A program made the translations under genes and the position numbers. Below, in pieces: positions 39,266-51,400 of a DNA stretch of 64,000 nt (its first letter is position 1; every line of letters starts with the position of its first letter). Origin of the DNA: Symbiodinium natans (Eukaryota > Sar > Dinophyceae > Suessiales > Symbiodiniaceae); the NCBI GenBank assembly GCA_905221605.1, contig CAJNDS010000447.1:647157-711156 (forward strand), written 5' to 3'. The notes beneath the pieces were generated by a model that worked only from the letters and a program-made list of their open reading frames with translations, was not told the DNA's origin and ran no database searches.

Positions 39266-41160
39266 GGCCTCGAGATTTCTCTCAAAACAAGGGGCGGCTG
39301 AGACAGTCTGGTTATGTCGGGCTGCAGAGTCTCTTTTGGAGCGTTTGTGGCCTCTGAGGCTCCCACCTTCTTCCCGCATACTCTTCCAGAAGGCCTCGGA
39401 GGCTTTGCTGCAGCTTCTCTTGGAGCAGCCCACGTTGGTCCCGAAAGACACCAGAAATGCACCAACGCCAGAGCTGCCTTCGTCTTGAGGTTCTCCGAAG
39501 CTGCACATGCCTCTTCGGAATCATCCCCCACCCTCCTCATGAAAATAAACCCTGTATACGGCGACGTTATGGACATGCATCTCTTCAGCTGTGACTTCGC
39601 GACTCTTGTGCCTCACTGCCTGCTTGGCAGCTGTCGCCACTGCTGCCAGAAAGTGGCAAGAGCAGAAGACAGAGGGATCGCCATCCAAAGTTCATTGCGG
39701 CAACTTGGACCGGACCTTTGTAGGCTAATTCTGCCCTAACCCCCCTTCGCTTCCGTATGCGGCTGTTGCTAAGAAGGTATGTCTGCCACTCGATGGATGG
39801 GGTCGCTTCTCATGCCTCCTTGTCAACCTCTTTGTCAAGAGTATCCATGTTCAGTCTCAGCTGGCAATATAATATGAAGTGTCTCAGGGCAGGATGCTCA
39901 AAGAACAAGCCGGACGAGACTCCTAAAAGCTGTGCCGCTCCCCGCGGACTGCTTTTTCACAACTTCGCTGCTCCAGTTGGAGCTGCACGGTCTACGCCAG
40001 GAATCCGCCCAGGGAAGCTCATCAGCCCGTCATCCAAAGCCTCCAAGACCTTGCAAACTGTCCAAGCCCCGCCCCCCTAATACTAGAACCGTCCCCCCCC
40101 CCCCCGCCGGGCAATTCTAAAAGCCGCCTCGGCCGGAAAACATTTATAAAATTAGGGGGACCTTTTCGCATGGGACTCGACTGCTGCCCTTTTTGCCCAG
40201 CCCGCCCCCACACCACAGTGCCTATGACTGCAGGGCGAGAGTCGGGGGACCTAAACCCTAAAACCTGAAATCTGAAGCGTGGGAGAGAAGGAGGCATAGG
40301 GTTTGGAAGGTTCAGTTACGGTTGCCTTCAGCCCTAAACCCCACACCCAAACCCATTTTTTGGACCACCTTTTTTGCCTCAAATGGGTACCGCCCCTAGG
40401 AAACCGGGTCCGCAAGCGGACAGTTCGCCAGGACCAAGGCAGTTGAAACCCCTCCCAGCGGGCCCCCCCCCCTTTCCCCTTTTCTTTATTGTTCCCCCGC
40501 CCCCCTACCCCCCCCTTCCCCCCCCCCCTCCCCCCCCACACCCCTTTCCCCGCCCAAAGCCAGTGCACAATATTGGTGAGGGGGTTTCGAGGCTCAACTG
40601 GTGTGAGCACGGCCGGGGATGCATTACACGAGCCGAACCTTGAAACCCTTAAGCCCGACGATCAGTCCAAGCCGAACCGTCTCTTAAACCCTAAACCCAA
40701 AAAAACCCTAAACCCCAAAGCGTGAACCTCGAGCCCTAAGCCCTCAATCCTAAACTAACCCTCAACCCTAAACCCCAAACCATAAACCATAAACCTAAAC
40801 TCTAAACCCAACCCTTATTGCTTGGGGTCCAGCGACTTGGGCGCTGCGGAATCACCATGCTCACGCGGATGCGCTGGGCCGGGCCGAGGCGGGTCGCGTA
40901 GCGTTAAAATTAGGGTGGGGTTTAGTATTAGGGGGAGGGGATCACTTCAGCCTCGTTAGCCCTCAGCCCTTGCCTTTCCAAACTGCGGCGTTCCAGGCTA
41001 AGCCCTGAAACAAGACCAGACACAGAACAAATGGGTCCTTAAACCCTGACATAGCTTTGTAGTACTTTCAACCTTACACCATAAACCCTTAAACCTCATA
41101 AACCTGGATTCATTGAACTCCGATGCATCACAACCCCTCGTTGGCCATTAATCCCAAATA
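39265..41160. other. no confident gene; C/G homopolymer runs
   Basis: Frames exist on both strands at 39.3-39.7 kb, including a helical minus-strand piece (QEKLQQSLRGLLEEYAGRRW, about 39,430-39,370), but they compete. 40,080-40,560 has long C runs in both Pro- and Gly-rich frames. Scattered CCCTAAA-like words occur at 40,250 and 40,685-40,810. Confidence 0.5.
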
Positions 41161-41450
41161 GTGTTCACAGGGGGTCCCGATCTATTAATAGGGGACCCCC
41201 TGTGAACACTTTTCGCGGCGAAGTGGGGTCCAAGCAAAAAGTGTTCACAGGGTCTCCCAATAGGGGACCCCCTTTGAGCATGTCGAAAAGTGTTCACAGG
41301 GGCCCCTAGCAGGGGACCCGTCCAGATTGTTTTGCCGAAATAAATGTTGACTGGGGACGGGCCCCCAGTTAGGGGACCCTTGTGAACACTTTTCGCCGCG
41401 GAAAGTGTTCACAGTGGGTCCCCGAATAGGGGACACCCTGTAAACCTCTT
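41160..41450. repeat. cluster of GTGTTCACAGGGG hairpin repeats
   Basis: Five related foldback units. The best has perfect 19-bp arms (41,160-41,178 and 41,192-41,210; AGTGTTCACAGGGGGTCCC and its complement) around a 13-base loop. Degenerate units follow at about 41,240, 41,289, 41,343 (truncated left arm) and 41,404. Most contain GTGTTCACAG, C.(A/T)TAGGGGAC(C) and a flanking TTTTCG.CG. No ORF. Looks like a dispersed or tandem foldback element. Confidence 0.85.
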
Positions 41451-42119
41451 TATGGAGCTTCAGGTCCAGCATGTTAAAAGGGTTTCATATAGGGCTTAAG
41501 GCCTTGGGATCTCAGGTTTCAGAGCCGGATGAGGTTTGGAGAGTGCAAGATAGTATCGTCTCCCATTTAGCATTTGTCCTTTTGTTGCGCGTACGATAGG
41601 ATGCGACGATGGAGGGAGAGATGAGAGAAGGGCATCTCAGGCCTGGGGGGTGGTGTTTATGAAGGCCACACGCTATCAGGTAGAATGGCTAATATAAAAG
41701 GTAACCAGGTATGCGGAGAGTATGTGGGGTTGGACAAGTGGTGGCAGGGAAGGCCAAACCTGAAACCCCGAACTGTAGCCCAAACCACCCACAGGCTGGC
41801 AAACACGAGAACTTCGTGAGATCCTCTCTGGGCCGAACCTCCCCACCCCTCCCCCCCCTTTTCCAGGCGCCTGCCGGTAGAGCCGCCTCTTCAGACCTCC
41901 GAGCGCTGCACGGGCCGGCCCAGCCCCCTTTGGCCGCAGTAGGGCTGCCAGGGCTTGGGCCCTGGGCCTTCGGAAGCGTAGGGAGATTTCAAGGGATCAG
42001 ATTCGTAAGTGGTTTTAAGGAAAAAATGCTTCATACATAGAGCTATATAGAAAATGTCTCACTCGGTGACCATGAAATTCTTGAGATGTTTGAGAAGTTG
42101 AACTGGGCTGAGTATGGTG

Positions 42120-42345
42120 TCAACATGCAATGCCGTAAAAACTCCTGGATGTCTCCGAATCAACACAAAAGGTCTCCGAAGGCGAGTTCGCGTCGAGGAG
42201 CAAGACCTCGTGTCGGGGCACTGCCTCATCGACGACCCCTGCCGCCAAGAGTTCTATGGCGGTCCATCTCCTCCGTCATGAGCAGTTCTTTACATCTCCT
42301 TTACAAGCTCATTTACAAGCTCCCGGGCTTCATTGAGAGATGATG
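42120..42345 (-). CDS. two minus-strand exons, unidentified
   Basis: 42,345-about 42,293: SSLNEARELVNELVKEM, then a stop or splice. 42,238-42,120, after CTTGGCGGCAG: VVDEAVPRHEVLLLDANSPS then ETFCVDSETSRSFYGIAC and TGA. Both are strongly coding-like; the second probably is a C-terminus. The 85-aa plus frame over them is a shadow. Confidence 0.5.
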
Positions 42346-42689
42346 CCCGTACTACCGGTAGCACTGTGTCGTCTCTCTCTCGGGCCTTGAGTTGAACAGA
42401 ATCACATCTCGATGCAGGCTACGAGGAAGCTTCGCCTGCGAAGGTGGGTGCAAAAGCACAGGGCTTATAGCTATGTAGGAGCCACATCTGTTGAGGGTCG
42501 GCGGCCACCCGAATGGTTCTCAGCCCATGGTGCTGTGACCCCTTCAAGACATCGAGGCCCTGTTGAAGCATTGCCCAAGCCCTGCGTATTCGAAGGAAGC
42601 ATCATCCCTTGTAAGGGCCCCCGCTCAGCAGGCAAAAAGGGAGACCGCTCATGAGTTGCTCACTTGCTGTGCTTGTCTTCAGGAATTTC

Positions 42690-42850
42690 TCACGATTTCG
42701 CATGCGTGCCGAATGGAAAGTGAACTGGACAGTGACAGTCAGGGATCCAACAGCGGCCTTCATGAGCTCTGCTTGGAGGGGGGCATAGACAAGGCCCAGG
42801 TCCACCCCTGGGATGAAGAAGAATCCTGGCCATGATGGGAAGGAGCCTGT
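42690..42850. other. exon-like DNA, strand unresolved
   Basis: Plus: RMESELDSDSQGSNSGLHEL then an acidic end WDEEESWP, TGA. Minus: WPGFFFIPGVDLGLVYAPLQ then AELMKAAVGSLTVTVQFTF. Both look like protein, as often happens on the complement of coding DNA. No decision. Confidence 0.35.
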
Positions 42851-43129
42851 GCTACGCAAGGAAGCTTGCCTAAAGGCTCCCAAGTAACTAGTACCTTTCT
42901 TGGGTAGTACACTCGCCTCCCGTGTATCTAACAAGAACCCGAGCCTTCAGGTAAGTAGGGCTCACCGGATGTTCACGGGGCCCGGGATTTTGACTTCGAG
43001 CGCTGATATGCTTAATTTCAAGTGGGTCCTGCGTCCCGAGACATGATGCGAAAATCGAAGGCCAAACCTTGGAGAAAACCACGCGTGGAAGCACTGAAAT
43101 GTATGGGCATGAGGGCCGCATGGGGGACC

Positions 43130-45990
43130 CCTGGAACTGCGGAGTTTTCAGAAACCGCCGCCCATCAATGTCAATTCTAAGAACTGCAAAACGAGGTTGT
43201 GCTACGCCAGAACGACACTCAGCTGAATAAAGCTTGCATCGTTTTGGTTTAACTGTTACTGTCCTCCCCCCCTTTTCCCTGCGCTTGTCTTACAAAGGCC
43301 TGCCCGTTGTGTTCTTGCGATTTGGGCTTCTAGTTAAGGTAATGGTTGCCCCCCGTCAAACAGACCAACCACTCTGCAGGGAAACAATCGAGCGGGGCTA
43401 TAGGTTCCAGGATTATGTTCGGTCAAAATCGTGTGGAATGGCACCTCGACTTTAAGCGAGATACAGGCCATGATATAGGGCGAAGATATGCACCACCCGC
43501 GATCTCTTGACAATGGCTTACCGCTACGGTTACATCCACAGTGCTTGATTCCACCTCATTTTATCCCAGCCCTATTCATTTAGCTAACAGTGACGGTTTT
43601 TACGGGTGGCGCCTGCTATCCTGGCTTAGTGGCCACGGAAGTCTTCCCTGTTTGGTTCCATGTCGTTCCCAAATGCTCACTTCTCCAAAATATGGTCCCC
43701 AGAAGGCCCTAATTTTGAGAGCTGACCGTACTTCCCCTATTGAAATGCACCCTAAGTTCGAAGGGCCTCCGAGTGGCCCATCATCCCACCCGCTGCGCAC
43801 CAATGGCCCCGGAAGGCTCCGAGGGTCGGCCGGGGAAAGCAGCAGATCCTGAAAAGTCTCAGGTTTAGGGTTCAGGGTTTAGGTTTAGGGTTTAGGGTTT
43901 AGGGTTCAGGGTTTAGGGTTTACAAGGTTTAGGGTTGAGGGTTTAGGGTTAATGGGTTTATGGGTTTATGGGTTTAGGGCTTCGACTCTCGCACTCGCTG
44001 AAGCAGGCAAGGATTCTCAGGTGTAGGGATTAGGGTCTCCTACAAACATCCGCTAAACCCTCATATGGGGTTAAGGTTTTTTCCCCCTTTTCTGCGCCTT
44101 TCGTCGCTCACTCTCGCAGCTTGCACAAGGCAGGCAAGGTCCGTCGGTCCGAATAGGCTAAATAGGGTAATCGGAGTCCAAAGCCAAGCAGTTGCATGGG
44201 CCGTAAGGAAACCCACAGGACACGAGGAACTTTAGCGCTTAGTCTCGGGCTCTGGAAAAATTGGACATCCGGGTCCACGACAAGACAACACACCACCGAA
44301 TCCACCCCAAAACAACCAAACAATCAAAGATCCTGACAAGCGCAGGAGGAGAACGGAACTTGTCATGGTTGTTTTCCCCGCCCGCCCAGCTGAACAGTAC
44401 GTCCAAAATGCAGGGACTTGGCATTAAGTTGGATGGGAAGACTTGTTGTAGCAAGACGACACGTTTCAACTGCAGTGATCATTCGCTTGCAGCCAAACCA
44501 GGTTTCTTGCACGTCGGTCGACTTCGTGAAGCGGTCTTCCAGAAATCATCTGGGTTGAGGGTTTAGGGTTGTGGTTTATAGCGACCCTAACCCTCTTTGG
44601 TTCAGGGTCTTGTTGGGTTTCGACTTGCAGTTTCAGGGTTTAGGGTGAATCATAGTGTTCAGAACCCGTATTCGCCTCGGCTTCCTGCCGAGAAGCGTCT
44701 GGAACAAGCAGACCCGGATCGGGCCTCCTTCCCCCTAACCCAACCCCGCCTGTCGGCGGCTCCTACAGAGGGGGCGCTCCAAAAAGGAACTTGTGGCGTT
44801 TTAGCATTGGGAACCCTTCCTGGGACCCCCCCCTCCTGGGACCCCGGGACCGCAACCCCCCCTCCCCCCCCAAAAAAACCCTGCTGGGACCTTTCGTCTG
44901 ACACCTTCTTTGGGACTTCCGAATGCCTGGGGACCTTGCTAGAAATTCTTGGATCCTTTCTGGGGACCCCTTTTTGTGAGGCCTTTGCCAGAAACCCTCT
45001 TTCCTCCTTTCCTGTCCGTGGGCCGGCCCGGCTGCCGAGGCGGCGCGCGCAAGCGTTTACAATTACCCTCACAGGGTCTAGCCAGGGTTTCCAATCTTTG
45101 CAGAGTTTGCGGTGTATGATTTTGGCCACGTTCACTAATTTAACTGGTGCAAGTGAGACAGAAACACCTTCAAACTTCGAGGGTGTTATTGACTCTCTCG
45201 AGCGTGCCGGGCTCAATGGGAACCCGAAAATATGGAAATGCACGAGAGAGCATCCTAAAAGTGTCAGGTCCGTCCTTGCCATCAGCTGATTGGTTTCCTG
45301 CTGGAGACCGGCCCCATCATGCTGGTCCAAGTATCGCAAGTCCATGCCATTGGACCAGTACTTTCCTCATATAGGACTTCGAGAAAAGCTGCAAATGGCT
45401 CCTTGCCCCCCCCCCACATGCTTCGCAAAGAGCTCTCATTCAAGCTCAGCTTCCATTGTTGGTGACCACCAGCACCTCATGACAATCGTGATCATGTTCA
45501 TAGCTTCCCATACCGTCCGAGGGACTCCAGCAAACTTCCAGGACCCCACTCAAGTCCCAAACCGTGGTTGTTTTAGAGAGGCTTCCGGCCCGTTTTGAAC
45601 CCAATATACGAACGGAAACGATGAACTGCCTAAACCCTAGAATAAACCCACTGCAAAGCTGGCATATGTGCGGGCCGCAAGGCATCGACGGACTCATCCG
45701 CCTCGACCGCGTCCAGTGCATCAGCCAGAGCTCGCACTGTCACCTTTGGGCGCAGCTGCTCACTGGGATTGGGATGTCCCCATCTTGAAATGGGCAACTT
45801 AAACTAAACAAACAGCTGCCCCCAGAATTCTGCCCAAGCACAGGGTTAAAGCGGTGCTCCTGCCGTGAAGTCCCCCAAGGCCAGTTGCCAGGTTGGTCAA
45901 GCCAGGTCAGCACGGCCACTCCGTCTCCTCAGCGGTGGAGGAGGATTCATGACCATTCCCTCAGTTGTACTGAGAAGATGACCTCCAACT
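43130..45990. other. no confident gene; TTTAGGG islands and TGGGACC-rich tract
   Basis: TTTAGGG-like arrays occur at 43,861-43,980 and 44,555-44,650. From 44,810 to 44,970 the DNA has many TGGGACC/CTGGGGACC words. Long frames on both strands (44,597-45,289 plus, 230 aa; 44,659-45,345 minus, 228 aa) overlap, so at most one is real, and neither resembles a known family. Confidence 0.45.
43861..43980 (+). repeat. TTTAGGG/TTCAGGG array
   Basis: About 14 units, including GGTTTATGG variants, far from the 5' mosaic. Confidence 0.9.
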
Positions 45991-46047
45991 TGTGAAAGTG
46001 GGCGTTTCGGGGGGAGTGGTCTGTGCAGTAGGGACACCGTTTTGAAC

Positions 46048-46367
46048 ATGAGTGCGCAACTTGAACCATGCTTAGGGTCGAATGCTGAGGGAGAACTCAT
46101 CCCCGAAGACTGCCGCCGCCATTCGGGCAGTGCTATGATTCAAATTCTGCGAAACTGCTGCAAGGCTCTAGCTTGGAAATTAAACCAGGTCATGCTCGCA
46201 GGTGCTGGGACATCTGGGACCACAGAATGCTCGACCGCTGCTCAATCTACGACATGCATGGCTGGGAATTGGAAATCTGCGCGGCCGCGCGTGGATCCAT
46301 ACGGGCACTCGACAGCACGGGGGCACTACATGGCAAGCACACAAAGCACTTTTTGATGCTGCTATAG
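46048..46367 (+). CDS. two possible plus-strand exons
   Basis: 46,048-46,189: MSAQLEPCLGSNAEGELIPE, DCRRHSGSAMIQILRNCC, ALAWKLNQ, then GTCATG as donor. 46,201-46,367: CWDIWDHRMLDRCSIYDMHG, WELEICAAARGSIRALDS, ending HFLMLL and TAG. The two frames are separated by only about a dozen bases, so an alternative acceptor or a different exon pairing is needed. A third frame (to 46,492) is also open. Confidence 0.35.
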
Positions 46368-46499
46368 GGTATATAAACGATTGTCAGCGCCATCCGGGGT
46401 CCGTGTTGTTGGAATCATCCTCAGGAGGAAAAGATTCTCAAAACCCCTCAGAGCGCTCGAATCATCATCCTGAGCCCCATGCCCAGTCGTAGACGTTTT

Positions 46500-47244
46500 G
46501 GCAAACAATACAGTTGTATCCTCAGCTCCGTATTGAGCACCGTGCAAAAGTGCAAGCTACCCCCATCGCACATCGTCCCATCGTGCATCGGTGCTGCTGC
46601 GTTGAAGGCGGTGCAGTAGGATGTCCTTCCCGACAATGAGAGCTCAGAGTGCAAAGGGCGTGGTCGCACCTATGAAATTCTGTTTTACCCTGTTTAAACC
46701 TTACGCAACTACGATGACCGGCCATTTGCATGTCTTTACTTTGCAGACCAGGTTGCCTGCATCTCCTGTTCGAAGCGAAGGTCCTTGGAACTGGTGAGGG
46801 CTGCATGGGGGGCACCTCCGGGTTTTGTCATGTTATTCGGCTTTCCAAGCTAGGGCTTTTTCTGCGGTCCCCAGCCTGTGCCCCACAACCAAAGAGACCC
46901 AAACCCTTTTTTTACCCAGGGCTCTAAACCCTATAACCCTATAAGCCCTATAAGCCCTAAACCTTAGCTTTCTGCCCTTTCCGGGCCCCGCCTTGAACCA
47001 GTTGTGCCGGATTGCCAGGCCCAGGGGCGCGGTGAAAAGGTGGGGTTCGCCCTGGGAGCTCTGCTTCTGCTTGTGAAAATATAGATATTAACACAGCTAC
47101 ATCTAAAACTCAAGTCTTAAGAATATAAATAAATATAAATAAATATAAACAAATAAATAAATAAATAAATATATACATGTATATATACATATATATATAT
47201 ATATGCATATATACATATGGATCCGATCTATGTATATGGATATA

Positions 47245-47275
<31 letters not shown>

Positions 47276-48240
47276 TTATATTTATATACATATATATACA
47301 AACAGACATGACATGTTTCTTAAACAGCATGGGGCTTGCGGGCTTCTTGTGGCGTTGAGCGCCCTGAGCTACTGGCCAGCGCCGTCACCTGAGCTCTCCG
47401 CAACACTGTGGAGACTGTGAGCTCAAACTTGACCACCGCAAACTTAACGAGAGCAGCACACCATAGATTGACAAATTTCTGTCCTCGCGTCTTGTTGCGC
47501 ATCAGCTGCTCTCAGGCATTCGGCAATGCAGCATGCTTCTCCGAGTGGATCGTGTGCACAGCGGAGCACATCGGATTCAAAAGGGGTTGGATTCCGGCAG
47601 GCATCTTGCTGTTTGGCGACGCCGGCCGGAATCGAACTCAGTTCTGCAGTCTACATTGCGGACTCTGCGGACTCTGCCGCTGTTGGATCCGCCCTTGGCG
47701 GTGCTAATGGTGCAGTAGAATTAACCGCATCGAGGCTTCCTTCGCTAGGAGCTCGAGTGTATATGGCTAGTGGGCTGTTCTGGCTGCCAGTCAGCGAGTG
47801 CATCTATCAAACACCGGGACGGCGTGCGTAATACTTGTGGATGGCAGGCATTTGTCTGTGTATGCTCGTCGTTATTGTGCCGTTGACATTTGTCTTGGCA
47901 TGTGTTGATTGCACAACGGAAGCGATGGTGGGAGAATAGAGATTGAAGCAGTATCGACAACACCATGCATCATTCTCATACTCATATAGTAGCGTGACAA
48001 CCGGACTGTAGCACTCGCGCTGGGAGAGACGCAATAATCATGATGCCCACTCCACACTGAAGTGGTGGGCCTGTACACGCCCACATTGTGAGCGATCTCA
48101 GCGGAGCCAAGACAGGCTGCCGTCATGCATGACTGGACAAAAAGTTATTGTTCTAGATTCTAGAATCTAGAGAGCAGGAAGTTGGATTGGATGCTGCGCA
48201 GCAAAAGCGAGTCGATGCTGGGCTGTTGAGGCCACCGCAG
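46500..48240. other. no confident gene; TA/ATAA microsatellite
   Basis: 47,130-47,300 is (AAAT)n then (TA)n and (TATAT)n. A CCCTATAA-type decayed telomere tract lies at 46,923-46,965. Frames at 47.4-47.8 kb are not supported by splice sites. Confidence 0.55.
47130..47300. repeat. AAAT/TA microsatellite
   Basis: Tandem AAATAAAT then TATATA. Tyr/Ile-rich frames on both strands are repeat translations. Confidence 0.95.
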
Positions 48241-48402
48241 CTGTTCTGGATTAGCATGGCTCAAGAGAGATGGCGCAGCTTGGTTTGCCTGAGCTTGCCA
48301 TGTTCGCCGCAGACAAAGCATGGGCATCATTCACTATACTATAGTTCTTAAGCTCGCTAAGTTGCATAACTCTCCCTATGTAACTATGTAACATCAGGAA
48401 AG

Positions 48403-51400
48403 TCACGGGAGCGGCGGGGTTTTGGCAGGCAACGCTGTGCGCCCCAGAAGGCCGGGCACTGCCTGTTCTGCTGCCGCTGGGGCTGGGGACACGGCAGGGA
48501 TCGTTGGAATTTGTGAGATGCAGGTGGCCCGGGCTCTGCGTCGGAACGTGCAACCAGTGCAACCAGTGTACCAGCACACGCCAAGAAGGCTGAGCAGACA
48601 GGCCATGACGACTAACCAAATGATTCCTCGAACAAGTTGGCCTGAGCCATCGGACGCACCGGCTTGAGCTGATGTGGGGGATGCAATGGATGCTGGTGGG
48701 CAAGGCAGGTACGGGCCAAAGCCGCACCAGCGGCACTCCATGTGGCTCCCATCTGCATTGCAGCCGACACCGCCACCTTGGCAGGAGGGGTCCCAAACAA
48801 AGGGCGTGGCTTCCGGCGGGTGTCGGGGAAATGTGCAGTCGCCGGCCGGTAAGTCACCCAGGTTTGGAGGCGCTGAAGGTTCCACCGGCTCCACTGGTTC
48901 CACCGGTTCCATGGACTGGCCTGTTCCCACACTTGTGGCACTTGCAGCAACTGTGGACATCCTTGACCATGGAAGCAGGGCATGATACCAGCTCCTCGCA
49001 TCCGAAGTAACACCTGGACAGTCTTCAAGGTCTGTGCCCGAGCCGCACCACAATCCATAGGTTCCGAAGGCATTGCCGCAGAAGAAGCGAGGCATGTTCT
49101 TCTGCAGGTATGCCGAACAGCTGGACTGCCCGACTATCCGCCGAGGACGCCGCTGTGCTCTGTCAGGCGCGAGGATGGTTGGAGCCCGTGCCGTGCCAAA
49201 GGAGTCAGGGGAGTAGACGTAAGATCCCTCGATGTAAGGCGAATCCCAGGCAAGGCACTCAAAGCTGACAAGATGTGAGGAACTGGAATCACCGGAAGTT
49301 GAAGTGGGGCCCTGCAGCGCCCGTGCCCACAAAAAATCATCCTCCGTCGAGTTCGGATTCAGCTCCTTCATTCCCTCCACATACAGCGGATTCCCATTCC
49401 CGCCAAAGGCGCACTTGGGTTTGGCCACGTGGAAGCTTGGTCGGGAGCCCCTTGTTCTGAGCCAGCGGCTGTTCTTCACGTGGATGCCGGCATCATAGAG
49501 CTGGAAGAAGGTCTCCGAGACGTCGCCGCTGATAAAGAGGGACTTCTCAAACACGAGCGTGAAGCCAGGGGGAGAGGCATCGGTCACCTTGAAGCAGGCA
49601 GCGGTGAGTTCAGGCATGCTGGCGGCCACAATATGGCAGTCGAAGAAGATGGCGCCTGTGAAGTGAATGTAGCCGCCCGAGGCCCAAACAGCCCGGGCCT
49701 CCGTCTCCACGGGCCCATAGATGTGTGCAGCTAGGAAGTCTTCGAAGTGGTTCGCCTGAAACCGGTAGCTCCGCTGCCCCAGCGGCAAACTGGCATCAAA
49801 GTGCATGGGCACCCATGAACTCGATCCCTCCAAAGGACCTGCAGGGATGTCCCCTCAGCCCCTTTTTTTTTCAAAGGGGTTTGCGAAAAAAAGGGTGCCC
49901 TAATATAGACCCCCAAATAGTAAGATTCTCCAATAATGAGGACCCCAATAAGGTACCCCGGAATTTCGGAAACACCCATATTGTTCTGACTACTGGAGGT
50001 TGATTGAGGGGGCAGCCCCAAGGCCAAAAGGGGTTGAGGATTGAAAGGGCCTTGTATCCATTAGATTTTAAAGGCGACATAGGCTTGTTCCATTTTCACA
50101 TACACACAGTGAGAGGCATGTACACATATGTGGGGTATAGAGGGTTTCGTTGAGGCTTGCTAGGGCTTCGGGTCAGGGGTTTGAAACGACGCCATGGGGT
50201 GAAGGACGCCGGTACCCCCAAAGTGCCCTGTAAGAAGATGCCCCACACACCCCCGCGATCGTTAGATTGGCTCTTGGGTGTTTTTCTCCCGCGAGGCGAG
50301 CTAGGCAGGTTCTGGGTCAGGGGTGGTCAGGGGTCGCGGAACTACTGCTTTGTCAGAATTCTACTTGGGATTGTGACTTTCGTTTTTGGATGCCAGCATA
50401 CGTCTATGCCCTACGTGCGATTGCGAGAGGGGTCACGTCCAGGATATGCGATTCTGCTTCTCCAAAGGAGAACCGGATCTTGGAAGTTGCGGAAGCAACC
50501 ACTTTCTGAACCGCGTTAGCCTCATATCTACAGCACGGAATCTACACAAGTCAAGTCGAGATGACAGGAACACCACCCAACATGAAAGCTCATTTTGTGT
50601 GCCCGCAAAAGCGAGTTGGGGGAACCGAACGAATAAATTCAGGAGCCAAGCCCCCAAATCCCATTGCCTGAACAGGTGGAGCAGATGTCACCCCAACAGG
50701 GCGTCTTCTCATCTGCGGAGTCCAGCACCCGGCCATCCACGTGAACTCCGCGATGAGCGGTGCCGACCGCATTGTGTCGGAACTGGGGTACCGGAGTTTT
50801 AGACTGCTCTTGGTGTAGCCACCAGCTCGTGGGCCCATGCCCACTCCGGCTATCGTTGAAGTACCGCCGGCTGAGCCCCATCGCGCTGACGTGCCTGTGG
50901 TCACAAAGGTCCGTGGCCGCAGGGCCGCAAGGCTCAGCCGGAAAGGTAAACCAATAGCCCGTACCCGCTCCGATCACATGGTTCTCGGTAAAGCTGTTAT
51001 TGGGGTTGGTGATCCAGAAACCTGATGGCCCCAGTTGCAGGTTCGTGCGGGGACCTCTCCCAAAGGTCCAGTCAGTGCACACCGATCCGCCTTGAAGGAC
51101 GGAGAGGATCAAGTTACCATTGAAAGAGTTGCCGGTTTCGATGCCATCTTCAAGATAGAAGGCGTGGCCAAAGGTCTGGAAGCAAACGTTGCTCTGCACC
51201 AGGACACCCTCAGTTCCATGTATGGTCAGGCAGCGCTGGAAGTTGTGGTGCATGGAGCTGTTGCGAATGTAGTGGCCATATGCTCGACCAGCCAGGTGCC
51301 AGTGGACCGGATACCGAGCCATTTGCAGCCCCTGCCCAAGCAAAGCCAACTCGGCGTGCTCGATGTGGATCCTGGAGTTTTGGACGAAGAGTAGGTGGCC

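Noticed and set aside
40440-40560. Proline-rich protein exon
   Set aside because: The DNA is poly-C with small interruptions; all frames are Pro- or Gly-rich.
42888-42942. tRNA-like stretch (GGGTAGTACACTCGCCT then GAACCCGAGCC)
   Set aside because: It recalls a tRNA D-arm and T-loop, but no acceptor stem or anticodon stem could be formed around it.
44597-45345. Overlapping 230-aa (+) and 228-aa (-) ORFs
   Set aside because: They are mutually exclusive, run through a TGGGACC-rich tract, have no recognisable domain and no splice support.
47615-47700. Reverse-strand GTTCGATTCCGG, a tRNA B-box-like word
   Set aside because: The T-stem cannot pair and no matching acceptor or D-arm is present; probably chance.
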